DNA from: Acidobacteriota bacterium
GTDB taxonomy: Bacteria; Acidobacteriota; Thermoanaerobaculia; UBA5066
Direction: 5' to 3'
DNA length: 37,670 nucleotides
Assembly: GCA_030278895.1 (NCBI GenBank)
Contig: JARXKK010000017.1
Location: 1,928 to 39,597, forward strand
The notes beneath the pieces were generated by a model that ran no database searches, was not told where the DNA came from, and was given only the letters and a program-made list of their open reading frames with translations. How positions within the stretch are numbered: the first letter of the stretch is position 1; each line of letters begins with the position of its first letter. Position numbers and translations under genes: made by a program. Below, piece by piece: positions 13,780 to 21,380 of the stretch.

Positions 13780-16767
13780 CTAGAAGACGACCCGCACTCC
13801 GAACTGCGCCTGGAGAGGCTCGCCGAGGCCGCTCTGCACGGTGCCGTCGAAGTTGAAGAGCAGCGACGTCGAGCCCGGGTTCTTGAGATTCTTGCTGTTG
13901 AAGAGGTTGAAGACTTCGGCGATGGGCTCGACCATGACGCTGCCGAACTGGAACGCGCGCGAGATCCGGAGGTCGAGCGACGAGTACTGGTTGTCCTTCC
14001 GGCCGAGGTTCCGCTCCGTGACGGACCCGTCGGGGTTGATGCGGTCGGATGGCGTGTTCGCGACCGCTCCCGTCGCCGTGAGGGACAGGGGCTGGGCCGA
14101 GCGGTAGGAGTAGCGCGTGTTCACGTTGATGTCGAAGGGCGCCTTCCAGAGCACGATCGCGTTGAAACGATGGCGCTGGTCGCGGTCCGAGTAACCGTAC
14201 TCCGCGTCGAGGTTCGTGATCTTCGCGTAGCGGATCGAGAACGGGTCGCGCTCGTTGTCGTCGTCGGACTTGTCCCAGGAGAGCGTGTAATAGGCCTGAA
14301 ACGCGAAATTGTTCGAGTAGCGTTTTTCGAGCCCGAGCGTGATGCCGTTGTAGAGGCTCTTCGCCGTCGACTCGACCGTCGTCAGCGAGCCGACTCCGTT
14401 CTTGCCGTCGGCACCGAGACCTGACGACCAGGGTGATCCGAGGAGCGCGTCGTTCCGGTCCACGAAACGCGAGATGTGAATCGTATGCGCGTAGTTGTAC
14501 TTGAGAGACACGGCGATGTCCGGCGCCACCTCGCGCTCGACGCCCACGCTGGCGGAATAGGTGCGCGGGTTCCGGAAGTTCTTGTCGAAGACGTAGATCC
14601 CCGGGTGGTCCGGGACGACGGGAAGCGAGGCGAGCGGGATGAGGTTCGGATAGGCAGGGACTGCGAGCCCGAACGGCGTCAGGAAGCTCGCGCGGAAGAC
14701 GTCGTAGCCGAGACTGCCGTTCGTCGAGCGGGTCGAGGCGAGGTTCAGGCCGGGGATGAGCCCGTAAAAAATGCCGCCGTTCGCGCGGACGACCGTCTTG
14801 CCGTCGTTCGAGGGATCCCACGTGATCCCGAGGCGGGGCTGCCACATGTTCTTATCGGAAGGGATGTTGCCGTCCGACGGAAACGCCTGGCCCTGCGATG
14901 TCTTCCCGATGAATTTCGAGAAGAAAACCTGGTCGGCGGGTGTGATCGTGTCGGGCTGGATCTGGGCGTCCCAGCGCAGTCCGAACTGCACGGTCAGGTT
15001 CGGGGTCGGCTGCCACTTGTCCTGCAGGAAGACCGACGGCATGTACTGGACGATGTCCTGCGTGCCGGCCTGGTCGATCGTGAGACCCGCGCCGGGGACG
15101 TGCTGCAGGTAGAGTGCCACGGGGCCCGTGATCGAGGTCCCGGCGGGGCAGTTGCCTGTCTGCGAGGACGTGCCGTTCGAGCACTCGACGTAAAGATTGT
15201 TCTTCGTGAAGTTGAGGAAGCCGTCCACGGATCCGAAAATGATGCGGCCGTTGCCGAAGCCGCGGAACGTCTGGGCGGCGTTCGTCCGGTTGAACTCCAC
15301 GCCTCCCTTGATCGTGTGCGCGCCAGACAGAATCGTGACGTTCTCGACGAGCTGAAGCCGCGTGTCGTGGTAGTCGACCGGGATGAAGAAGGGCTCGCCG
15401 AAACGATAGCCGTTGGCGAAGCTGACGCCCGTGTCGGGGAAGGGGCGCCCGCCCGCGGGCACGGTCGGTCCGCTGTACGGACGCGGCCGGTCCTCGCGCG
15501 CCCACTGGAACCGGAATTCGTTCAGGAGGGCGCTCGTGAGCGTGGAGTTCAAGGAACCGCTGCCCGCGTTCGAGCTGTCCTGCTCGATCGCGTTCGAGCT
15601 GACGGCCCACGGGTCGACGTCGAACGTCCCGTTCACCTGCTCGGACCACGTGTTGTTGAACTTGAGGGACAAGAGGTGCTTCTCGTTCGCCTGGTAGTCG
15701 AACTTCGCGAGGAACACGCGGGCGTCGTTCGTGCGCGAGATCGGCCCGTTCTCCCCGGGGGCGCCGACGGACGCGAAGTACTGCACGAGCCGAGGGTCGA
15801 TTCGGGCCGGGTCGTTCTGCTTCGTCGAGCGGCCTCGCTGGTAGTCGAACGCCGTGAAGAAGAAGAGCTTGTCCTTCACGAAGGGCCCGCCGAGCGTGAA
15901 GCCCGCCTGCTGCTGGTTGGAGTCGGTTTTGAGCCCCGAGGAGCCGTCCTGGTTCGTGGGAGCCGAGGAGAAGCTCGAATCCTTGAAATATCCATGCGCG
16001 CTGCCGTGAATCCCGTTCGTGCCGGATTTCGTCACGACGTTCACGAATCCGGCGTTCGAGCGCCCGAACTCGGCGTTCGCGCCGTCCGCCACGACCACGA
16101 TCTCCTTGACCGCGTCGAGGTTGAACGTGAAGGCCGGCCGCTGCCCGCCCCTCTGCTCGCCGAAGAACGGGTTGTTGTAGTCCGCTCCGTCGACCGAGAC
16201 GTTGTTGTTGATTCCCTTCTGGCCGTTGATCGAAAGCTCGTCTCCGTCCGGGCCCTGCACGATCGCGACGCCCGGCGTGAGCTTCACGAAGTCGAGGAAG
16301 TTGCGGCCGTTATTCGGGAGGCCCTGGATGGCGGCGGAATTGATTGCCGTCGAGCCTTCCGCCCGCGTCGTCTCGACGAGGGGCGCGGCTCCGGTGACGA
16401 CGACCTGCTCCGAGCGCTGCGAGAGCCCCAGCGAGAGGGGGAGATTGATCGACTGACCGACCGTGAGAGTCAGGCCCTCCCGTACGAGGGTGGCGAAACC
16501 CGCAAGCGTCACGGTGACCTTGTAGGGTCCGAGGGGCATCAGCACGCCTCGGAAGCGCCCGTCCGTTCCTGTCGTCGAATTCTTCTCGAAGTTCGTGTCC
16601 GTATTCCGCATCGCGACGGAGGCGCCCGGCAGGGGGACGCCGCCTGCGTCCGATACGGTCCCCTCGATGACGCCCGTCGTCGCCTGCGATTGGCCGAGGA
16701 CGGTCCCCGGCGCGACCAACGCGATCAACGCGAGACAAACGAGAACAGAACGAATACGCAGCAGCAT
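13780..16767 (-). CDS. Oar-like TonB-dependent receptor
   Basis: 995-residue outer-membrane receptor, energised by TonB, for an unknown substrate. It has a signal peptide (1-25), a carboxypeptidase-regulatory-like/CnaB-type domain (about 32-113, GVIEGTVSDAGGVPLPGASV), then a plug domain (about 118-240) with VVVTGAAPLVETTRAEGS, GLPNNGRNFLDFVKLTPGV and EFGRSNAGFVNVVTKSGTN. A 22-strand-type beta barrel follows, ending in FGVRVVF with the terminal aromatic residue required for outer-membrane insertion. This Oar-like architecture is expanded in Acidobacteriota, where members are linked to carbohydrate or peptide uptake. The ATG at 16767 has GAGGAGG 5 bases upstream. It is a single-gene unit; there is no SusD-like lipoprotein beside it. 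A possible sigma70-like promoter lies at 16827-16855. Confidence 0.93.
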   Translation of the reverse strand: MLLRIRSVLVCLALIALVAPGTVLGQSQATTGVIEGTVSDAGGVPLPGASVAMRNTDTNFEKNSTTGTDGRFRGVLMPLGPYKVTVTLAGFATLVREGLTLTVGQSINLPLSLGLSQRSEQVVVTGAAPLVETTRAEGSTAINSAAIQGLPNNGRNFLDFVKLTPGVAIVQGPDGDELSINGQKGINNNVSVDGADYNNPFFGEQRGGQRPAFTFNLDAVKEIVVVADGANAEFGRSNAGFVNVVTKSGTNGIHGSAHGYFKDSSFSSAPTNQDGSSGLKTDSNQQQAGFTLGGPFVKDKLFFFTAFDYQRGRSTKQNDPARIDPRLVQYFASVGAPGENGPISRTNDARVFLAKFDYQANEKHLLSLKFNNTWSEQVNGTFDVDPWAVSSNAIEQDSSNAGSGSLNSTLTSALLNEFRFQWAREDRPRPYSGPTVPAGGRPFPDTGVSFANGYRFGEPFFIPVDYHDTRLQLVENVTILSGAHTIKGGVEFNRTNAAQTFRGFGNGRIIFGSVDGFLNFTKNNLYVECSNGTSSQTGNCPAGTSITGPVALYLQHVPGAGLTIDQAGTQDIVQYMPSVFLQDKWQPTPNLTVQFGLRWDAQIQPDTITPADQVFFSKFIGKTSQGQAFPSDGNIPSDKNMWQPRLGITWDPSNDGKTVVRANGGIFYGLIPGLNLASTRSTNGSLGYDVFRASFLTPFGLAVPAYPNLIPLASLPVVPDHPGIYVFDKNFRNPRTYSASVGVEREVAPDIAVSLKYNYAHTIHISRFVDRNDALLGSPWSSGLGADGKNGVGSLTTVESTAKSLYNGITLGLEKRYSNNFAFQAYYTLSWDKSDDDNERDPFSIRYAKITNLDAEYGYSDRDQRHRFNAIVLWKAPFDINVNTRYSYRSAQPLSLTATGAVANTPSDRINPDGSVTERNLGRKDNQYSSLDLRISRAFQFGSVMVEPIAEVFNLFNSKNLKNPGSTSLLFNFDGTVQSGLGEPLQAQFGVRVVF

Positions 16768-16826
16768 TCAAGCCTCCTCGAACGATTTGGAATGAAAAGA
16801 AAAGCCGAGCGTCGCGGGATGGCCGG

Positions 16827-16855
16827 ACGCTAGTTTGAGATGCGGTTCAGGTCAA
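16827..16855 (-). promoter_or_regulatory. Candidate promoter of the TonB-dependent receptor
   Basis: On the minus strand TTGACC (16855-16850) and TAGCGT (16832-16827) are 17 bases apart, about 60 bases before the receptor ATG. The -35 box is good (5 of 6) and the -10 box poor (3 of 6). It overlaps the 3' end of the transporter gene. Confidence 0.35.
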
Positions 16856-18180
16856 GTTAAGTTTCCGCGAGGTTTTCCATCGAGCGATTTCGCGCCGAGG
16901 CCGGCCAGCGCCTGCTGCCGAAGGCCGAGGGAAAGCGCGTTCGCGATCCAGACGGCCGCCACCGGCAGGAAGAGCCACGCGAAGCCGAGCGGCGAGAGCC
17001 CGAGGAAGGCCACGAGACGGTCGGCGAGCGCCCCCAGGGCGTCTCCGCTTCGGTAGATGAAGGTGTCGATGAAACTCTTCGCTGTGTATTTCTCCTCGCG
17101 AGGCACGACCGTGAAGAGGGCCTCGCGCGCGGGCTTCACGAGCGCGAATTCCGTCGCGCGCCGGAAGACCTGCACGGCGAAGAGCGTGCCGGATGTCCCG
17201 GAAGCCGCGAGCGCGAAGAAGCCGGCGGCCGTCACCGCCGGCAGCAGCGCGAGCGCAGGGCCGAGGCCCACCGCCGGCAGGATGCGTCCCGTCAAAAAGA
17301 GCTGGGTGAGAGCGGTCAGGATGTTCACGAGGAGGTCCGCCTTCGCGAAGAACGCCGTGCGGGCGCCCGCGTCCGCAAAGGACGCCCGCACGATGCGCGC
17401 CTGCGCGAGGTAGAGAAACGTCGAGCCGACGGTGAAGAGAAGGAGAAATGCGGCGATTCCGAGGAGGTAGGGGGATTTCGCGAAGAGCGTGAAGCCCGAG
17501 AAAGCGCCCGAGCCGGGCGGCGCGCCGTCGCCCGCCCGGGACGCTCGCTCCTCCGCCCCGGCGTCGACGCGGTAGACCCGGGCGAGCCGGTGGAGACAGA
17601 GGACCCCGGCCTCGAAGAGCGCCGCCGCCACGAGGAGGAGCGGCACCGGGCCGATCCGGCGCGCCAGCGCGACGGTGACGAGCCCGCCCGCGATGCCGCC
17701 CACGGTCCCGCCGAGGCCGATGAACCCGAAGAGGCGTTTGGCCTGCTCGGAGCGGAATAGATCGGCCAGGAACCCCCAGAAGACCGACACGACGAGAAGG
17801 TTGAAGACGCTCGCGTAGACGAAGAAGAAACGTCCGGCGTAGAGCCGCGGTTCGCCGTGGAGAAAGGTCAGCAGCCCGAAGAACACGACGAAGCTCGCGG
17901 CGAAGGCGTGCATCACCGCCGGCACGAAGACGCGCCTCGGCGTGCGCGCGACGAGGGCTCCGAACAGGGGATTGACGATGAGCGTCCCGGCCAGAGTCCC
18001 GAAGAAGAGCCAGTTCAGCGCGAAGCCACCTCCGGTCGAGGCGCCCATCTCGTCGCGCAGAGGCCGGATGACGTAGTAGCCGCCGAGGATGAAGAAGAAC
18101 GAGAGCGCGGACCACGAAAGGCCCGCACCCTCGCCCGGCTCGAACCGCACGAGGCGGGGAAGGACGCTCCGGACCTCCAC
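16852..18180 (-). CDS. MFS-type transporter related to ATP/ADP carrier (NTT) family
   Basis: 442-residue polytopic membrane protein with about 12 helices. Its opening, GEGAGLSWSALSFFFILGGY followed by YVIRPLRDEMG, is characteristic of the Npt/Tlc nucleotide-transporter-like group (COG3202), best known for ATP/ADP exchange in intracellular bacteria but also found in free-living species with unknown substrate. Other landmarks are FWGFLADLFRSEQAKRLFGF, a long loop at about 205-225 and VPREEKYTAKSFIDTFIYR. GTG at 18180 lies 4 bases after the stop of the Tat epimerase gene, so translation is probably coupled. It is the last gene of the minus-strand ABC-rml group. Whether it moves nucleotides, nucleotide sugars or something else cannot be decided from sequence. 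Confidence 0.8.
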   Translation of the reverse strand: MEVRSVLPRLVRFEPGEGAGLSWSALSFFFILGGYYVIRPLRDEMGASTGGGFALNWLFFGTLAGTLIVNPLFGALVARTPRRVFVPAVMHAFAASFVVFFGLLTFLHGEPRLYAGRFFFVYASVFNLLVVSVFWGFLADLFRSEQAKRLFGFIGLGGTVGGIAGGLVTVALARRIGPVPLLLVAAALFEAGVLCLHRLARVYRVDAGAEERASRAGDGAPPGSGAFSGFTLFAKSPYLLGIAAFLLLFTVGSTFLYLAQARIVRASFADAGARTAFFAKADLLVNILTALTQLFLTGRILPAVGLGPALALLPAVTAAGFFALAASGTSGTLFAVQVFRRATEFALVKPAREALFTVVPREEKYTAKSFIDTFIYRSGDALGALADRLVAFLGLSPLGFAWLFLPVAAVWIANALSLGLRQQALAGLGAKSLDGKPRGNLT

Positions 18181-18184
18181 GCCG

Positions 18185-19324
18185 TCAGCCGGCCTTCGGA
18201 GCCTTCTGGGCTTTCGCCTTCTCCGCCGCGCGCCAGGCCGCGAGGACGGCCGCTTCGCGCTCGTCGGTCAGGCCGCTCTTCAGCTTCGCCGTGCGTTCCT
18301 TCGGAAGCGTCTTCCACCAGTCGAGGGTGTCCTTCGCGGTCGTCTTGATGGGCCGGAACGTGAGGCCTTTCGCGACAGCACGCGCGTTCCTGACGAGGCC
18401 GCCGCCCGCGTCAGAACCCTCGGGCGAAGTCCACACGGGCAGGTCGCTCCACTCCTCGACCTTCTGCTCCTTCAGGAAGGCCGCGCTCGCCCACGTGAAC
18501 TTCGCATCGCTGCCGCTGGCGGCCTTGCACGCGTCGAGCATGTCGCCCACCTTGATCGGGGACGAGGTCGCGTTGTAGACGCCGAACGTCTTCTGGTCGA
18601 TCGTCCGGACGATCCAGACCGCCAGGTCGCGCACGTCGATGAACTCGACGGGATCTTCGGGCCGGTTGGGCGCGAGGACCTCTCCGCCCCTGGCGATCCG
18701 GACGGGCCAGTACGTGAAGCGGTCGGTGCCGTCGTTCGGGCCGACGATGAGGCCGGGGCGCACGTTCGTCACGCGGCCGGGCATGGCGGCTTCGGCGGCG
18801 GCTTCACATAGAGCCTTGAGGCCGCCGTAGGTCTCTTCCGTCACCTTCTCGACCGTCGGGTCTTTCAGGATGGCGACGGGAGCCATCTCGTCCACGCCCG
18901 GCTTGCCGAGGTCGGCGTAAACGGAGATGGACGAAACGAAGACGTACTGCTTCGCCCCCTGTTTGCCGAGGAGGCCGGCCGAGTCGCGCACCTCGCGTGG
19001 AAAGTAGCCGGAAGTGTCGATGACGGCGTCGAAGGAGCGCCCCACGAGGGACTTCAGGTCGCTCGTGCGGTCGCCCTGCAGCTTCTCGAGATCGGGAAAG
19101 AGGCCCGGGTTCGTCTTGCCGCGGTTGAAGAGCGTGATCGTCCAGCCGCTGGCCTTCGCGGCATCGACGATCTCGGGCCCGAGAAAGCGGGTCCCCCCGA
19201 GGATGAGAAGCGTCTTTTTGGGATCCGTCCCGGCGGACATGGCTCTCGTCCCGAAGGCGGCTGCGGCCGCCGCAGCCGCGGCGGCCACGCCCGCATCTCT
19301 CACGAACTCGCGTCTCGTCGTCAT
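18185..19324 (-). CDS. Tat-exported NAD-dependent epimerase/dehydratase-like protein
   Basis: 379-residue SDR-type protein of the NAD-dependent epimerase/dehydratase family. It opens with a twin-arginine signal (TRREFVRDAG) and a run of ten alanines (14-23) as hydrophobic core. It then has a Rossmann glycine motif GGTRFLG (43-49), VIDTSGYFP (101-109), SSISVY (131-136) and the catalytic YxxxK pair Y166/K170, plus VEFIDVRDLAVWIV. Tat export fits a protein that folds around NAD(P) before secretion, so it probably acts in the periplasm, perhaps on a sugar or polyol. It starts 52 bases after rmlA and is followed by the transporter after 4 bases. Loss of the signal would leave an ordinary cytoplasmic epimerase. 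The GCC/GCG/GCA codon mix limits slippage in the Ala run. Confidence 0.85.
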   Translation of the reverse strand: MTTRREFVRDAGVAAAAAAAAAAFGTRAMSAGTDPKKTLLILGGTRFLGPEIVDAAKASGWTITLFNRGKTNPGLFPDLEKLQGDRTSDLKSLVGRSFDAVIDTSGYFPREVRDSAGLLGKQGAKQYVFVSSISVYADLGKPGVDEMAPVAILKDPTVEKVTEETYGGLKALCEAAAEAAMPGRVTNVRPGLIVGPNDGTDRFTYWPVRIARGGEVLAPNRPEDPVEFIDVRDLAVWIVRTIDQKTFGVYNATSSPIKVGDMLDACKAASGSDAKFTWASAAFLKEQKVEEWSDLPVWTSPEGSDAGGGLVRNARAVAKGLTFRPIKTTAKDTLDWWKTLPKERTAKLKSGLTDEREAAVLAAWRAAEKAKAQKAPKAG

Positions 19325-19376
19325 GTGTGCTCCTCTGGCCCCTGCAAGTACGAATCCGGACGGACGAGGTTGCGCC

Positions 19377-20249
19377 TCAGGCGGCCCCGTCCTCGAGCAT
19401 GCGGAGGAGATAGCGCCCGTACTCGCTCTTCATCTTCTTTGCCAGGTTCGTGACGTCGGCCGAGGAGATCCAGCCGGCCTTGTGGGCGATCTCCTCGGGG
19501 CACGCGATCTTCAGGCCCTGCCGCGCCTCGATGGCCTGGATGAAGTTCGAGGCCTGGAGGAGCGCCTCGTGCGTGCCTGTGTCGAGCCACGCCATGCCGC
19601 GGCCGAGGATCTCGACGTGCAGGTCGCCGGTTTCCAGGTAGGCCCGGTTGACGTCGGTGATCTCGAACTCGCCGCGCGGCGAGGGCTTGAGGTCGGCGGC
19701 GACGTCGAGGACCCGGTTGTCGTAGAAATAGAGGCCCGTGACCGCGTAATTCGACCGCGGCGCCTTCGGCTTTTCCTCGAGGCCGATCGCCCGCCCGCTC
19801 GCGTCGAACTCGACGACGCCGTAGCGCTCCGGGTCGAGGACGCGGTAGGCGAACACCGTGGCTCCGGCCGCCCGTGAGGCCGCTCGCTGGAGCATCTCCG
19901 GAAGGCCATGGCCGTAAAAGAGGTTGTCCCCGAGGGCCAGCGCGACGGAGTCCTCGCCCACGAAGGGCCGCCCGATCACGAAGGCCTGCGCGAGGCCCTC
20001 GGGCCGAGGCTGCGCCGCGTAGGAAATCCTGACGCCGAACTGCGAGCCGTCGCCAAGGAGGCGCCGGAAGGCCGCCTCGTCCTCGGGGGTCGTGATGATG
20101 AGGATGTCGCGCAGGCCCGCGAGCATGAGCGTCGAAAGCGGGTAATAGACCATCGGCTTGTCGTAGACGGGGCAGAGCTGCTTCGAGACGGCGAGGGTGA
20201 CCGGGTGGAGGCGCGAGCCCGAGCCGCCGGCGAGAATGATTCCCTTCAT
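19377..20249 (-). CDS. rfbA: Glucose-1-phosphate thymidylyltransferase
   Basis: RmlA: makes dTDP-glucose from glucose-1-phosphate and dTTP, the first step of dTDP-L-rhamnose and other dTDP-sugar synthesis. The 290-residue protein has the nucleotidyltransferase loop [16 protein letters not shown] (3-18), [42 protein letters not shown] and [20 protein letters not shown]. Length is typical. The ATG at 20249 overlaps the rmlB stop as ATGA, indicating coupling. rmlC and rmlD are not in the window, so the final sugar may be rhamnose made with genes elsewhere or another dTDP-deoxysugar. The neighbouring ABC exporter and Tat epimerase suggest a cell-envelope glycan locus, but no glycosyltransferase is present. 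Confidence 0.96.
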   Translation of the reverse strand: MKGIILAGGSGSRLHPVTLAVSKQLCPVYDKPMVYYPLSTLMLAGLRDILIITTPEDEAAFRRLLGDGSQFGVRISYAAQPRPEGLAQAFVIGRPFVGEDSVALALGDNLFYGHGLPEMLQRAASRAAGATVFAYRVLDPERYGVVEFDASGRAIGLEEKPKAPRSNYAVTGLYFYDNRVLDVAADLKPSPRGEFEITDVNRAYLETGDLHVEILGRGMAWLDTGTHEALLQASNFIQAIEARQGLKIACPEEIAHKAGWISSADVTNLAKKMKSEYGRYLLRMLEDGAA

Positions 20250-21340
20250 CCGGCGAGACCGAGGCGCGCAAGGGCATTCGTGCCCGCCTGGACGCTGGCG
20301 CACCATTCCTGGTTCGCCAGGTACCACTTCACGGTCCGAAGAAGCCCTTCTTCGAATGAGTAAGTAGGCTCCCACCCCAGCTCGCGGCGGATCTTGCTGG
20401 CGTCGATCGCGTAGCGGCGGTCGTGCCCCGGCCGGTCGGGCACGAACGTCTTGAGATCGGCGTATCCCCTCTTACCTTTCAAAGAAATCTTCTCCGAAAT
20501 CTTCGTGTTTTTCTTGAACGGAACGGTCTTCTCCAGGGCCGCACAGAGCGTGTCGACGATCTCCAGATTGGTCCTCTCGTTCCCGCCGCCGATGTTGTAC
20601 TTGCTCCCGGATGCGCCCTTCCGGAGCACCATCAGGATGCCGCGGCAGTGATCGTCCACGTGGAGCCAGTCGCGGACGTTGCCGCCGTCGCCGTAGATCG
20701 GAAGGGGCTTGCCCTCGAGCGCGGTCAGGAGCATCAGCGGAATGAGCTTTTCGGGGAACTGGTAGGGCCCGTAGTTGTTCGAGCAGTTCGTGAGGAGCGT
20801 GGGCACGCGAAACGTCTCGTGCCACGCGCGCACGAGGTGGTCGGCGGCGGCCTTCGACGCGGCGTAGGGGGAGTTCGGCGCGTAGGGCGTCTCCTCCGAA
20901 AAGAGCCCGGACTCTCCGAGAGTGCCGTAGACCTCGTCCGTGGAGACGTGGAGAAAGCGGAAGTGGTCCGCCTCGCCGGCGGGAAGCGTCGCGAGGTGGG
21001 CGCGGGACGCCTCGAGCAGCTCGTACGTGCCGTTGACGTTCGTGCGGATGAAGGCGTCGGGACCGTCGATCGAGCGGTCGACGTGCGTCTCGGCAGCGAA
21101 ATTCAGGACTGCGCGCGGGCGGTGGCTCGCCATGACCGCGCGCATGGCGTTGCGGTCGGCGATGTCCGCCTCCACGAAGGTGAAGCGAGGGTTCGTCTCG
21201 ACGTCTCGGAGGCTCGCGCGGTGCCCCGAGTACGTGAGCTTGTCGACGACGACGACGCGGTCGGGGGTGTCTTCCAGTGCGAGCCGCACGAAGTTCGAAC
21301 CGATGAACCCGGCCCCGCCGGTGACGACGATGGAATCCAT
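20246..21340 (-). CDS. rfbB: dTDP-glucose 4,6-dehydratase with an inserted basic loop
   Basis: RmlB: oxidises and dehydrates dTDP-glucose to dTDP-4-keto-6-deoxyglucose, using bound NAD. The 364-residue protein has [12 protein letters not shown] near the N-terminus, the catalytic STDEVYG segment, [15 protein letters not shown] with the YxxxK pair, [35 protein letters not shown] and [12 protein letters not shown]. Between VP and YADLKTFV, where E. coli-type enzymes have about four residues, this one has about 18 ([18 protein letters not shown]): an insert of about 14 residues, Lys-rich and encoded by a copy of the AT-rich dispersed repeat. No active-site residue is touched. The start is ATG 21340, 40 bases after the ABC gene. 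The stop overlaps rmlA by 4 bases. Confidence 0.95.
   Translation of the reverse strand: MDSIVVTGGAGFIGSNFVRLALEDTPDRVVVVDKLTYSGHRASLRDVETNPRFTFVEADIADRNAMRAVMASHRPRAVLNFAAETHVDRSIDGPDAFIRTNVNGTYELLEASRAHLATLPAGEADHFRFLHVSTDEVYGTLGESGLFSEETPYAPNSPYAASKAAADHLVRAWHETFRVPTLLTNCSNNYGPYQFPEKLIPLMLLTALEGKPLPIYGDGGNVRDWLHVDDHCRGILMVLRKGASGSKYNIGGGNERTNLEIVDTLCAALEKTVPFKKNTKISEKISLKGKRGYADLKTFVPDRPGHDRRYAIDASKIRRELGWEPTYSFEEGLLRTVKWYLANQEWCASVQAGTNALARLGLAG
20463..20520 (-). repeat. Dispersed GA-rich repeat, copy 4 (insert in rmlB)
   Basis: On the minus strand the core is CTTTGAAAGG (20484 to 20475, one mismatch). It is preceded by GAGAAGATTT, identical to copy 5, and followed by TAAGAGGGG. Upstream lies a second AAGATTT (CACGAAGATTTCGG). 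It coincides with the extra loop of RmlB; the reading frame relative to the core differs from that in yraN and actE. Confidence 0.7.
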
Positions 21341-21380
21341 CGAAAGAGCATATCGGAAGGGGGATGGAATGGGCGGCCGT

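Noticed and set aside
13774-13786. GATTTTCTAGAAGAC at the end of the TonB-dependent receptor as another repeat copy
   Set aside because: Only a short AT-rich match; it lacks the AAAGG part of the core and the purine-rich flanks.
14476-16833. 785-codon open frame on the plus strand opposite the TonB-dependent receptor
   Set aside because: It is a shadow frame with biased Arg/Val/Glu composition; the minus-strand frame has signal peptide, plug and barrel features.
18264-19285. Ala-codon run in the Tat epimerase as a simple-sequence repeat for phase variation
   Set aside because: The codons are mixed (GCC, GCG, GCA, GCT), so there is no uniform repeat unit for slippage.
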